Source: Planctomycetaceae bacterium (GTDB lineage Bacteria; Planctomycetota; Planctomycetia; Planctomycetales; Planctomycetaceae). From it: 6,245 nucleotides of DNA. Of the stretch, positions 1 through 4,887 are shown piece after piece (positions within the stretch are counted from its first letter, which is position 1; each line of letters opens with the position of its first letter). The position numbers and the translations under genes were made by a program. Below the pieces are notes generated by a model. That model did not search any database and was not told the origin of the DNA. It saw only the letters and a list, made by a program, of their open reading frames with translations. The stretch is from contig JAGQQP010000262.1 in assembly GCA_020426085.1 (NCBI GenBank), positions 1 through 6,245 of the forward strand. Reading direction: 5' to 3'.

Positions 1-1
1 G

Positions 2-55
2 TGTGCATTCGACTCTCTATATGAACTTTCCGAGATCATAAAGTCAGTTTTGTAA
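2..55 (+). CDS. Possible C-terminal tail of an upstream gene (partial)
   Basis: One forward frame is open from the window edge and reads CAFDSLYELSEIIKSVL before a TAA at 53-55. The other two forward frames stop at about 24 and 41. The composition (acidic, aliphatic, helix-like) is compatible with a real protein C-terminus. Seventeen residues are too few to assign a family, and an open frame this short can occur by chance. If real, the gene begins left of the window. Confidence 0.25.
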   Translation, partial: CAFDSLYELSEIIKSVL

Positions 56-105
56 CGATTAAAATGGTGTCTCCATCCGTTATTTCGGAAGAAAGGAGGT
101 CTTAC

Positions 106-177
106 ATGCGGGTGAATCTTGGATTTTTGTTCAGAACCGAACGTGATTGTCTAAGATATACCGGTTATAGCGATTGA
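106..177 (+). CDS. Possible 23-residue small ORF with a near-perfect SD
   Basis: An ATG at 106 follows AAAGGAGGT (92-100) with a 5-base gap, the best SD-like sequence in the window. The frame reads MRVNLGFLFRTERDCLRYTG plus three residues and ends at TGA 175-177. The peptide is basic and has no signal peptide, repeat or regulatory codon run that I recognise. It could be a small protein, a leader peptide, or the decayed 5' end of a lost gene. No larger ORF follows it on the plus strand, so translational coupling to a downstream gene is unlikely. The main support is the SD; coding status is uncertain. Confidence 0.3.
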   Translation: MRVNLGFLFRTERDCLRYTGYSD

Positions 178-466
178 AACGATTTACGATAGAAAGGAAA
201 GCTCCTGCAGCAGATCCGGACAGGTAAAACTCAGAAAGAATGAAAGCTGGAAAACTTGAGTCCCGCTTCCTCTGCCCAGCGCCGCAGTACACTGCGTTCT
301 CTCTGATTTGGCAGGCGATTTGCTTTTCCGCGTACTTCGCGTTGTCCGAGGCTAGCTGGCAGTTAGCCTCGGACAACCAACGTGGAAGAGCAGGACCGCC
401 CCACCCCTCTCTGCTGAAACTCTTGATACACGTGGGACCGAGCAAGCGTACCCGGCTTCCGCTTGA
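178..466. other. Gene-poor spacer between the left edge and the minus-strand operon
   Basis: About 290 bases without a convincing gene. ORFs of 88-114 codons cross it on both strands, but they run through the long hairpin at 341-377 or overlap the membrane-protein gene out of frame, have no SD, and show no recognisable motif. Besides the hairpin there is a small palindrome CGCAGT-AC-ACTGCG at 283-296. The spacer is the 3' side of the minus-strand SRPBCC/membrane-protein operon and probably holds its transcription end. Confidence 0.6.
341..377. repeat. Strong 17-bp hairpin (inverted repeat)
   Basis: The arm GTTGTCCGAGGCTA (341-354) pairs perfectly with TAGCCTCGGACAAC (364-377). The nine bases between them add three more pairs (G-T wobble, C-G, T-A), leaving a 3-base loop at 358-360. 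It lies 89 bases beyond the stop codon of the minus-strand operon, so a transcription terminator or mRNA 3'-end stabiliser is the simplest reading. No T-tract follows the stem on either strand, so it is not a canonical intrinsic terminator. A dispersed intergenic repeat or protein-binding site is an alternative. Confidence 0.7.
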
Positions 467-910
467 TCAGTTCAATACAGGATCTGATTCCACTCTTTCC
501 TGCTGAGGCTTCCGGTAGATCAACGCCAGCAATAATCCAGCCAGAGAAAACTGAATTACCAGATAGGCAGTTTCCAGACCAAACCAGAGTGGCAGTGGCT
601 CGAGCTTCTGCTTGGCAGCGGCCGCAAGAACATGCATGGTCCAGTGGTAACTCCCCATCGCCAGCGCAATCGTAACTGCTCCCATAAGAAAAGACTTTCC
701 GCGACAAAGAGACGGGTAAATGAACGACAAAATCGCTCCCTGGAGTAGAATCGCGAAAAAACCGAACACGATGATTGGCTCTTCACGACTGATATAGCCC
801 AATTTTTCGTAAGTCGTTTTAAATATGACCAGATGCCAGACATACGCCAGTGGAAACGTAATTGCCGCATATCCCAACATTCCCAGCACGATCTTTTTAA
901 AATCCAACAT
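467..910 (-). CDS. Four-helix integral membrane protein of unknown function
   Basis: The product has 147 residues and four hydrophobic segments, at about 7-29, 46-66, 74-98 and 110-132, consistent with a small inner-membrane protein. The first helix carries FPLAYVWHLVIF, followed by a polar loop TTYEKLGYISREEPI; His89 and His93 lie in the third segment and Glu113 starts the fourth. The C-terminal tail (133-147) is charged and probably cytoplasmic. The layout resembles uncharacterised DUF1761-like proteins found beside SRPBCC/ArsR pairs, but I cannot confirm the family. The gene starts 25 bases after the SRPBCC stop on the same strand, so the two are almost certainly co-transcribed. Its SD is weak (GAGAA just upstream of ATG). 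A transport or membrane-quality role can only be guessed. Confidence 0.85.
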   Translation of the reverse strand: MLDFKKIVLGMLGYAAITFPLAYVWHLVIFKTTYEKLGYISREEPIIVFGFFAILLQGAILSFIYPSLCRGKSFLMGAVTIALAMGSYHWTMHVLAAAAKQKLEPLPLWFGLETAYLVIQFSLAGLLLALIYRKPQQERVESDPVLN

Positions 911-935
911 GATTTCTCAAAAGAGGAAAGCCTGA

Positions 936-1400
936 TTAATCAATTTCTTTTTGAATCAGAGACTCGTTCAGAAGTTCCAGTGCACCGCTCCAACCTCCCA
1001 GATGACGTTCTTTCATATCCGGCTTTGTGAGTCGTTCGTGGGTCAGGATCAACTCGGTCCCTCCAGTCTGTTCCTGAAATTCAACGGTCACCTGTGTTTC
1101 TATCCCTGCATGCTCATTCGGTTCTTCCCAGGTCCAGGAATAGATGAGCTTTGAGGGAGGCGTCACTTCCAGGAATTCACCACTTAAAACATCAACCACT
1201 CCCTCCGGTGATTCGAAAGCAACCCGATACTGCCCGCCGACCCGCAAATCGACTTCAACGAAGTGATGAGTAAACTCCTGACTCGGTCGAAACCAGCGTC
1301 TCATGTACTCTGGCGTTGTCCAGATTTGAAACAGAGTCTCCGGAGTCACAGCATAGATTCGACGAAAGACCAGTTTATCCTCGGAAGATTCAGTAACCAT
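936..1400 (-). CDS. SRPBCC / AHSA1-family ligand-binding domain protein
   Basis: A 154-residue single-domain protein of the START/Bet v 1-like superfamily, AHSA1 branch (Hsp90 ATPase activator homologue). Seen in the sequence: the N-terminal strand and helix LVFRRIYAVTPETLFQIWTT (10-29), the family signature EYMRRWF (31-37), DLRVGGQYRVAF (51-62), the GEFLEVTPPSKLIYSW stretch (74-89), and the closing helix HLGGWSGALELLNESL (133-148). Length is normal and the fold looks complete. Such proteins bind hydrophobic ligands in a helix-grip cavity; bacterial members paired with ArsR regulators have mostly unknown ligands. The ATG at 1398-1400 is preceded by AGGAG with a roughly 10-base gap. It is the first gene of a minus-strand operon with the membrane protein, divergent from the regulator gene and sharing its operator. 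Confidence 0.93.
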   Translation of the reverse strand: MVTESSEDKLVFRRIYAVTPETLFQIWTTPEYMRRWFRPSQEFTHHFVEVDLRVGGQYRVAFESPEGVVDVLSGEFLEVTPPSKLIYSWTWEEPNEHAGIETQVTVEFQEQTGGTELILTHERLTKPDMKERHLGGWSGALELLNESLIQKEID

Positions 1401-1422
1401 TGCGTTTTATCTCCTGTTGCAC

Positions 1423-1451
1423 TTGACTATAAACTCACTGAGACATAATAT
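1423..1451 (+). promoter_or_regulatory. Candidate promoter of the ArsR-family gene (leaderless transcript)
   Basis: TTGACT (1423-1428) matches five of six -35 consensus bases. The -10 candidates are CATAAT (1444-1449, 15-base spacer) and TAATAT (1446-1451, 17-base spacer). Either places the transcription start at about 1456-1458, on the ATG at 1458. No SD precedes that ATG, so the mRNA is probably leaderless. On the opposite strand TATAGT (complement of 1426-1431) could be the -10 of the SRPBCC operon, although its -35 match is poor and falls inside the palindrome. Confidence 0.5.
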
Positions 1452-1466
1452 AGCCACATGGCTATA
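1449..1466. promoter_or_regulatory. Near-perfect 18-bp palindrome, probable regulator operator
   Basis: TATAGCCA-CA-TGGCTATA has eight perfectly paired positions around a 2-base centre. It overlaps the probable -10 of the plus-strand promoter, the ATG of the wHTH gene (1458-1460) and the probable -35 area of the divergent SRPBCC promoter. A dimeric ArsR-type repressor bound here would block both directions, the standard arrangement for such divergent pairs. Its position and symmetry are seen; the identity of the protein that binds it is inferred. Confidence 0.6.
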
Positions 1467-1805
1467 CATTATCAACACCAACTCGACAGAACTTTTCATG
1501 CTTTGGGAGACGGGACCCGGCGGAAGATGCTTTCGCTGCTCGCTAAACGGAGAGAAGTCACAGCCAGTGAACTGGGGACCCCTTTTCAAATCGCCCAGCC
1601 AACGGTCTCGAAACATATTCGCGTCCTGGAACAGGCGGGATTGATTTCACGTCGCATTGAAGGCCGCGTCCACCGTTTTCAACTACAAATTAAGCCGTTA
1701 AACGAAGCGCAGCACTGGATTTTAAAACACAAGGAATTCTGGGAAGGATCGCTGGACGCACTGGGTGATTTGCTGGATAAAATGTCGACGGATCAGGATC
1801 TTTAA
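1458..1805 (+). CDS. ArsR-family winged-helix transcriptional regulator
   Basis: A 115-residue protein with one winged helix-turn-helix domain at about 10-80. The opening FHALGDGTRRKMLSLLAKR (13-31) is the typical ArsR first helix; the recognition helix is QPTVSKHIRVLEQAGLI (47-63), followed by the wing SRRIEGRVHRFQL (64-76). The metal-binding ELCVC-type motif of ArsR/SmtB metal sensors is absent, so it probably senses something other than a thiophilic metal. The C-terminal helices (82-110) are typical of the SRPBCC-associated ArsR subgroup. It is divergent from the SRPBCC gene and probably represses both itself and that operon through the palindrome covering its start codon. No SD is present, which suits a leaderless mRNA. 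Confidence 0.93.
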   Translation: MAIHYQHQLDRTFHALGDGTRRKMLSLLAKRREVTASELGTPFQIAQPTVSKHIRVLEQAGLISRRIEGRVHRFQLQIKPLNEAQHWILKHKEFWEGSLDALGDLLDKMSTDQDL

Positions 1806-1835
1806 GTCCTGGTACTTACGTAAAAAAATACGCAA

Positions 1836-1869
1836 AGGTATAGGATGCTAAGTGTGCCATTCTATACCT
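1836..1869 (-). terminator. Hairpin terminator of the PcfJ-like gene
   Basis: AGGTATAGGATG (1836-1847) pairs with CATTCTATACCT (1858-1869) over 12 positions with one G-T wobble, around a 10-base loop. On the minus strand the stem is followed, after about six bases, by TTTTTTT (complement of 1821-1827), giving an intrinsic-terminator layout. The stem includes the TAG stop of the minus-strand gene (1862-1864). It lies between convergent genes; for plus-strand transcripts no T-tract follows, so termination in that direction is less likely. Confidence 0.5.
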
Positions 1870-3085
1870 GCTCACGGAACTTCAATCCTGTCTGTGCCGC
1901 CCAGCGGATCAGAATCTTCATATCGGATTCCGTAGGCGCACGATTCAGCTTGCCACGCGCCTGATAAATCGTTTTCGTTTCGGGAATGACTTCGATAGTC
2001 AGTATTCGTTTTCGCAATTCTCCCTGATGCATCCTCATCGACCAGATCGACGAAATGCGTTTTTTACAGTAGGAAATATACTCAGCCACACAATGCTGCA
2101 TTCGGGCTCCTTCCTGTTTGAGTGCGCGCGGCGTCAGTAATTCTTCGATCGACCAGGCAATGCCATCCTGCTCCAACCGGAACGCATCGATGCAACACGA
2201 TTCCCAGGGCTTATCTAACGGATCCAGGGGAACAGGAGGCTGATACCCTTTTACAATCAGATCATTTCGCCAGTTCGCCATATGCCTGCGCAAGGACATG
2301 AGTGTCCGACCGCGCAGACTGAAATCAGGCTGCACCGGATCACTGCCTGAGCCGCGTCCCCAGATCTGTTCGGCTGGTTCGAATCGCTGATCCTGAATGA
2401 ATCTGATGATTTCCGCAGTTTCCACTGCGGAAACGGGCTGATACTGAATTAGAAAACGAATGACCGTTTCCCAGAAAGGCTCTGCCGAAGTTGCTTCAGA
2501 AAGCAGCGTCCGATCAATCAGACAACGGGCCAGTCGCTCACTGCCTCCCAGTGCCAGTACCTGAGACCAGCGAAATGCTGCACCGGGAGAAAGATCATCG
2601 GGTGCCTGCATAAACTGCGCAGCCATCCGCCTGGTCAAGGGTAGTGGAGAATGTTTTGCAAACTGACGCACCCCTTTCCCGATCGCCAGGTAAAGATATA
2701 AATCAATTTCCCACTGCTGTGGATACGCTTTCCACCAGACAGAGGTCATGAATTCGGGAACCGGATAGTCGTCAAACAGATGATGTACCAGAGACCGCAG
2801 TTGCACAAAGGGACTTGACGCGGGTACGTCCCAGTCAAACGGATTCCGTTTCCAGCTGAATCGATGGCAGGCGATCCGCACACAGGCATTCACAATCTGC
2901 TCTACTTCGCGAACGGTGATGCTATTGTCGACCATTCGCCGTGGAGAGAGAATATCAGTCCGGGCACGGAGCACATGCATCAGTTTCCAGAAATCGTTTC
3001 GGAAACCATTTAAAGAGTCAGCACGTTGCGTAATCAGATCATCCATCCTGCGAGCAGCATGGTGTTTTCTTTGTTGAGAAGTCAT
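1862..3085 (-). CDS. PcfJ-like protein
   Basis: From the preferred ATG at 3085 the protein has 407 residues. In that numbering, YPVPEFMTSVWW lies at about 107-118, LTRRMAAQFMQAPDDLSPGA at 150-169, and ALGGSERL at 178-185. The C-terminal PcfJ core holds MQHCVAEYISYC (about 329-340), followed by LTIEV and the QARGKLNRAP strand-loop. The conserved His-Cys pair, second Cys and Gln/Arg/Asn are present, so the domain looks intact. PcfJ was named from the conjugative plasmid pCF10; its biochemical role is unknown, and chromosomal copies with this long N-terminal region occur in Planctomycetes, to my knowledge. The frame is open further upstream to GTG 3172 or ATG 3157; I prefer 3085 because the extra 29 residues look unlike protein. 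None of the starts has a clear SD. Confidence 0.85.
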   Translation of the reverse strand: MTSQQRKHHAARRMDDLITQRADSLNGFRNDFWKLMHVLRARTDILSPRRMVDNSITVREVEQIVNACVRIACHRFSWKRNPFDWDVPASSPFVQLRSLVHHLFDDYPVPEFMTSVWWKAYPQQWEIDLYLYLAIGKGVRQFAKHSPLPLTRRMAAQFMQAPDDLSPGAAFRWSQVLALGGSERLARCLIDRTLLSEATSAEPFWETVIRFLIQYQPVSAVETAEIIRFIQDQRFEPAEQIWGRGSGSDPVQPDFSLRGRTLMSLRRHMANWRNDLIVKGYQPPVPLDPLDKPWESCCIDAFRLEQDGIAWSIEELLTPRALKQEGARMQHCVAEYISYCKKRISSIWSMRMHQGELRKRILTIEVIPETKTIYQARGKLNRAPTESDMKILIRWAAQTGLKFREQV

Positions 3086-3172
3086 ATACTTATTTCTGTA
3101 AACAGGAGTTTTAAGCAGACTGGCGATGCGCAGGCATCCCCCCGAAAGCAACATCATTCGCGCTTGACGCAC

Positions 3173-3387
3173 CGATGCTGGCTTACTTCAAATCGATCAG
3201 CTTAAACCCTTGTTAAACAGCATGACTTTCCCCATTGCGTTACCAGCGCCTGAACGTAAAGCAGGCGGAACCAGAAAACCGGATTTGTGTCTCAATCTAT
3301 ACAGCAGCGAAACGAACTGCTGGAACAAATCTGTCAACGTTGACACATCAGTGAAAGCGAGGTTCGTTCTTTGAGAGGAAATCTTTT
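3173..3387. other. Divergent spacer with three inverted repeats
   Basis: About 215 bases separate the PcfJ-like gene (open frame to 3172) from the phosphatase gene. It holds CGCCTG/CAGGCG (3247-3252 and 3262-3267), CAGCAG/CTGCTG (3302-3307 and 3317-3322), both 6-bp arms with 9-base loops, and the 14-bp palindrome at 3332-3345. A 50-codon ORF from ATG 3222 to TGA 3372-3374 has no SD and no recognisable motif, and I do not call it. Promoters for both neighbours should lie here. Confidence 0.5.
3332..3345. promoter_or_regulatory. Perfect 14-bp palindrome upstream of the phosphatase gene
   Basis: TGTCAACGTTGACA is fully self-complementary and lies 42 bases before the GTG start of the phosphatase gene. 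Its right half contains a perfect -35 hexamer TTGACA (3340-3345), but the position 17 bases downstream (TTCGTT, 3363-3368) is a poor -10 match. Symmetry and location suggest an operator for a dimeric regulator; no regulator gene adjoins it, so the binding protein is unknown. Confidence 0.4.
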
Positions 3388-3939
3388 GTGCAGCCCCACG
3401 ATCAGATCCTGTTAATTCTCGATATCGATGAGACACTGCTTTATGCAGCAGATCGTCCACTTGATCGAAGGCCAGACTGTCAAATCGGCCCGTATGCGGT
3501 CTATCTGCGCCCATATCTGACTGATTTCCTGAATCAGGTTTCTCAGCACTACCGTATTGCAGTCTGGTCTTCTTCCAGTCCTGAGTATGTCGATGCAGTT
3601 GTGGATACCATTTTCCCGAAATGGATTGAGCTGAAATTCAGCTGGAGCCGAGAACGCTGCATCAACAGATATGATCCCGAATTGCACGAACAGTACTACA
3701 TTAAAGATCTGAAGAAAGTCAGGCGACAGGGATATCACCTGGAACGCGTGCTCATTGTGGACGATACACCCCGGAAAGTTGAACGAAACTACGGCAACGC
3801 GATTTACGTCACCCCCTGGTTCGGTGACCAGAACGATCATGAGTTGCAGCTGCTGACAAAATATCTGTTACAGATCCGCGATCAGGCTAATCTGCGACGC
3901 ATTGAAAAACGGAACTGGAAGAGTCGTAGTCAACTCTGA
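3388..3939 (+). CDS. FCP1/NIF-type HAD-superfamily phosphatase
   Basis: A 183-residue protein with the FCP1-homology (NLI-interacting factor) HAD fold. Seen: motif I LDIDETLL (11-18), with Asp12 as the expected nucleophile and Asp14 as the general acid; the YLRPYLTDFL stretch (39-48); motif II AVWSSSSPEY (58-67); the KDLKK lysines (106-110) for motif III; and motif IV VLIVDDTPRKVERN (121-134) with the Asp125-Asp126 Mg2+ ligands. All catalytic positions are present, so an active Mg2+-dependent phosphatase is expected. Eukaryotic relatives dephosphorylate phosphoserine on the RNA polymerase II tail; bacterial substrates are largely unknown. The GTG start at 3388 has GAGAGGAA (3373-3380) seven bases upstream. 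It is the first of four plus-strand genes; the next coding start is about 77 bases after its stop. Confidence 0.93.
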   Translation: MQPHDQILLILDIDETLLYAADRPLDRRPDCQIGPYAVYLRPYLTDFLNQVSQHYRIAVWSSSSPEYVDAVVDTIFPKWIELKFSWSRERCINRYDPELHEQYYIKDLKKVRRQGYHLERVLIVDDTPRKVERNYGNAIYVTPWFGDQNDHELQLLTKYLLQIRDQANLRRIEKRNWKSRSQL

Positions 3940-4016
3940 TTTTCAGCGAACCTCACTGAAGCTGCCGTGTCTCCTTTCTCAAACCATTCTGTTCTCTGAC
4001 CCAGCGGAGGTGTGAT

Positions 4017-4055
4017 ATGAACTTTTCCGAATTCGACGACCGGCCCTTTTTTTGA
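4017..4055 (+). CDS. 12-codon ORF, probable original N-terminus of the SEC-C protein
   Basis: ATG 4017 is preceded by GGAGG (4006-4010) with a 6-base gap, a strong initiation site. The frame reads [12 protein letters not shown] and ends at TGA 4053-4055, just after a run of seven T (4047-4053). Skipping one T joins it to GAA-ACG-ATG and the SEC-C frame, giving a 69-residue protein [19 protein letters not shown] and onward. The alternative is a short upstream ORF with reinitiation at ATG 4060, four bases beyond the stop. Confidence 0.55.
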   Translation: MNFSEFDDRPFF

Positions 4056-4059
4056 AACG

Positions 4060-4227
4060 ATGAGCAAGCGCCGCACAGGTTTCCCGTCTGAAACACAAGT
4101 CAAACGGGGCACCCGCATCGTGCATGGCGATAAGCTGCTCGAAGAAAAACTCGGCCGCAACGATTTATGCCCCTGCGGCTCCGGCAAGCGCTTTAAAAAG
4201 TGCTGCCTCACGCGGGGCTGCTTTTGA
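4060..4227 (+). CDS. Small SEC-C zinc-motif protein (5' end in another frame)
   Basis: A 55-residue [23 protein letters not shown] then [10 protein letters not shown] and the C-terminal SEC-C motif [19 protein letters not shown] (31-49). Cys37, Cys39, Cys48 and Cys49 form the CxCx8CC zinc site, the same motif as at the C-terminus of SecA, where it binds zinc and contacts SecB and the ribosome. The rest of the protein is short and basic. ATG 4060 has no SD; the good SD and start are at 4006-4019 in a frame that must shift by +1 at the T7 run. The motif is intact, so either the frameshift is recent or an artefact, or the product is made by slippage or reinitiation. The role of stand-alone SEC-C proteins is unclear; nucleic-acid or ribosome contact is a guess. 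Confidence 0.8.
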   Translation: MSKRRTGFPSETQVKRGTRIVHGDKLLEEKLGRNDLCPCGSGKRFKKCCLTRGCF

Positions 4228-4315
4228 CGGCGTGAACCGCAATCACTTTTTTCAGAGAATAACGACCGTGCGCAGGAATGATCCCGCGCCGGTTTTCCGT
4301 CACTGAGTTTTCACG

Positions 4316-4371
4316 TCAGCCGTTTTCTGCCAGAATCGACGCAGTGAGTCTGCGCAGGTTGAAACGGCTGA
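4316..4371. repeat. Nested inverted repeat upstream of the RNA ligase gene
   Basis: TCAGCCGTTT (4316-4325) pairs perfectly with AAACGGCTGA (4362-4371). Inside it, CGCAG (4340-4344) pairs with CTGCG (4350-4354) around a TGAGT loop. The element ends 44 bases before the ligase ATG. No T-tract follows, so it is not an obvious terminator for the SEC-C gene; a structured 5' leader or a protein-binding site is possible. The spacer around it (4228-4415) holds no gene that I can support. Confidence 0.5.
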
Positions 4372-4415
4372 ATCTGATACATCCCCTTCACTTTTATTAA
4401 AGAGAGTCCGGACCG

Positions 4416-4844
4416 ATGGGCCGTTCCCACAATCAATTTGTGAAATATCCGCGAACACCTCATCTGTTCGGCTCTACGGGGACGGCAGACGACAAACGGC
4501 TCAGCGAACAGGCTTCGCTGCAGTTCATTGCCGATTCGTCTCTCATCGTGGAGGAAAAGATTGACGGCACCAACGTCGGACTCCATTTCTCTCCCACGGG
4601 AGAACTCGTGCTGCAGTGCCGGGGGCACCTGATTAACGAAGGCATGCACCCGCAGTACGATCTGTTCAAGCAATGGGCCATGGTCAAACGGCCGGTCCTG
4701 GAACAGATGCTGGAAGACCGGTTCATCCTGTTCGGCGAATGGGTCTATGCCCGGCACTCGATTCATTATCGCAGCCTGCCGCACTACTTCTTTGAATTTG
4801 ACATTTACGATAAAGTACAACAGGTCTTTCTCAGCCTTAAATGA
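4416..4844 (+). CDS. RNA-ligase-family nucleotidyltransferase, truncated at the C-terminus
   Basis: The 142 residues match the N-terminal two thirds of a stand-alone RNA ligase domain (T4 Rnl2-like superfamily, ATP-dependent). Seen: a planctomycete-type start [19 protein letters not shown] (2-20); motif [12 protein letters not shown] (45-55), with Lys48 the expected AMP-accepting nucleophile; CRGH (68-71, motif Ia); [14 protein letters not shown] (105-118, motif III); and FFEFDIYDK (125-133, motif IIIa). The frame then ends at TGA 4842-4844 after VFLSLK. Motif IV (EG-type glutamate) and motif V (Lys pair) are absent, and relatives are usually much longer. Neither the same frame beyond the stop nor the other two supply these motifs, so this is a 3' deletion rather than a simple frameshift. 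Ligase activity is therefore unlikely; it may be a pseudogene. ATG 4416 has a purine-rich AAAGAGAG about nine bases upstream. Confidence 0.85.
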   Translation: MGRSHNQFVKYPRTPHLFGSTGTADDKRLSEQASLQFIADSSLIVEEKIDGTNVGLHFSPTGELVLQCRGHLINEGMHPQYDLFKQWAMVKRPVLEQMLEDRFILFGEWVYARHSIHYRSLPHYFFEFDIYDKVQQVFLSLK

Positions 4845-4887
4845 TCTGCTGGTCCGAGTCTGTCTGGCAAACCGGAAAGGAGCCTGA

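Noticed and set aside
19..33. ATATGAACTTTCCGA resembles ATATGAACTTTTCCGA at 4015-4030
   Set aside because: One gapped 15-base match between two AT-rich start-like stretches is compatible with chance in 6.2 kb; flanks are unrelated.
3086..3172. N-terminal extension of the PcfJ-like protein from GTG 3172
   Set aside because: The added 29 residues look non-conserved and no SD supports GTG 3172; kept only as an alternative start.
3222..3374. 50-codon plus-strand ORF in the divergent spacer
   Set aside because: No SD, it runs through three inverted repeats, and the translation shows no motif or coding character.
4842..4887. Rescue of the ligase C-terminus by frameshift or readthrough
   Set aside because: The alternative frame reads [16 protein letters not shown] and stops at 4885-4887, and the same frame beyond TGA gives no motif IV or V, so a single-base error does not restore the enzyme.
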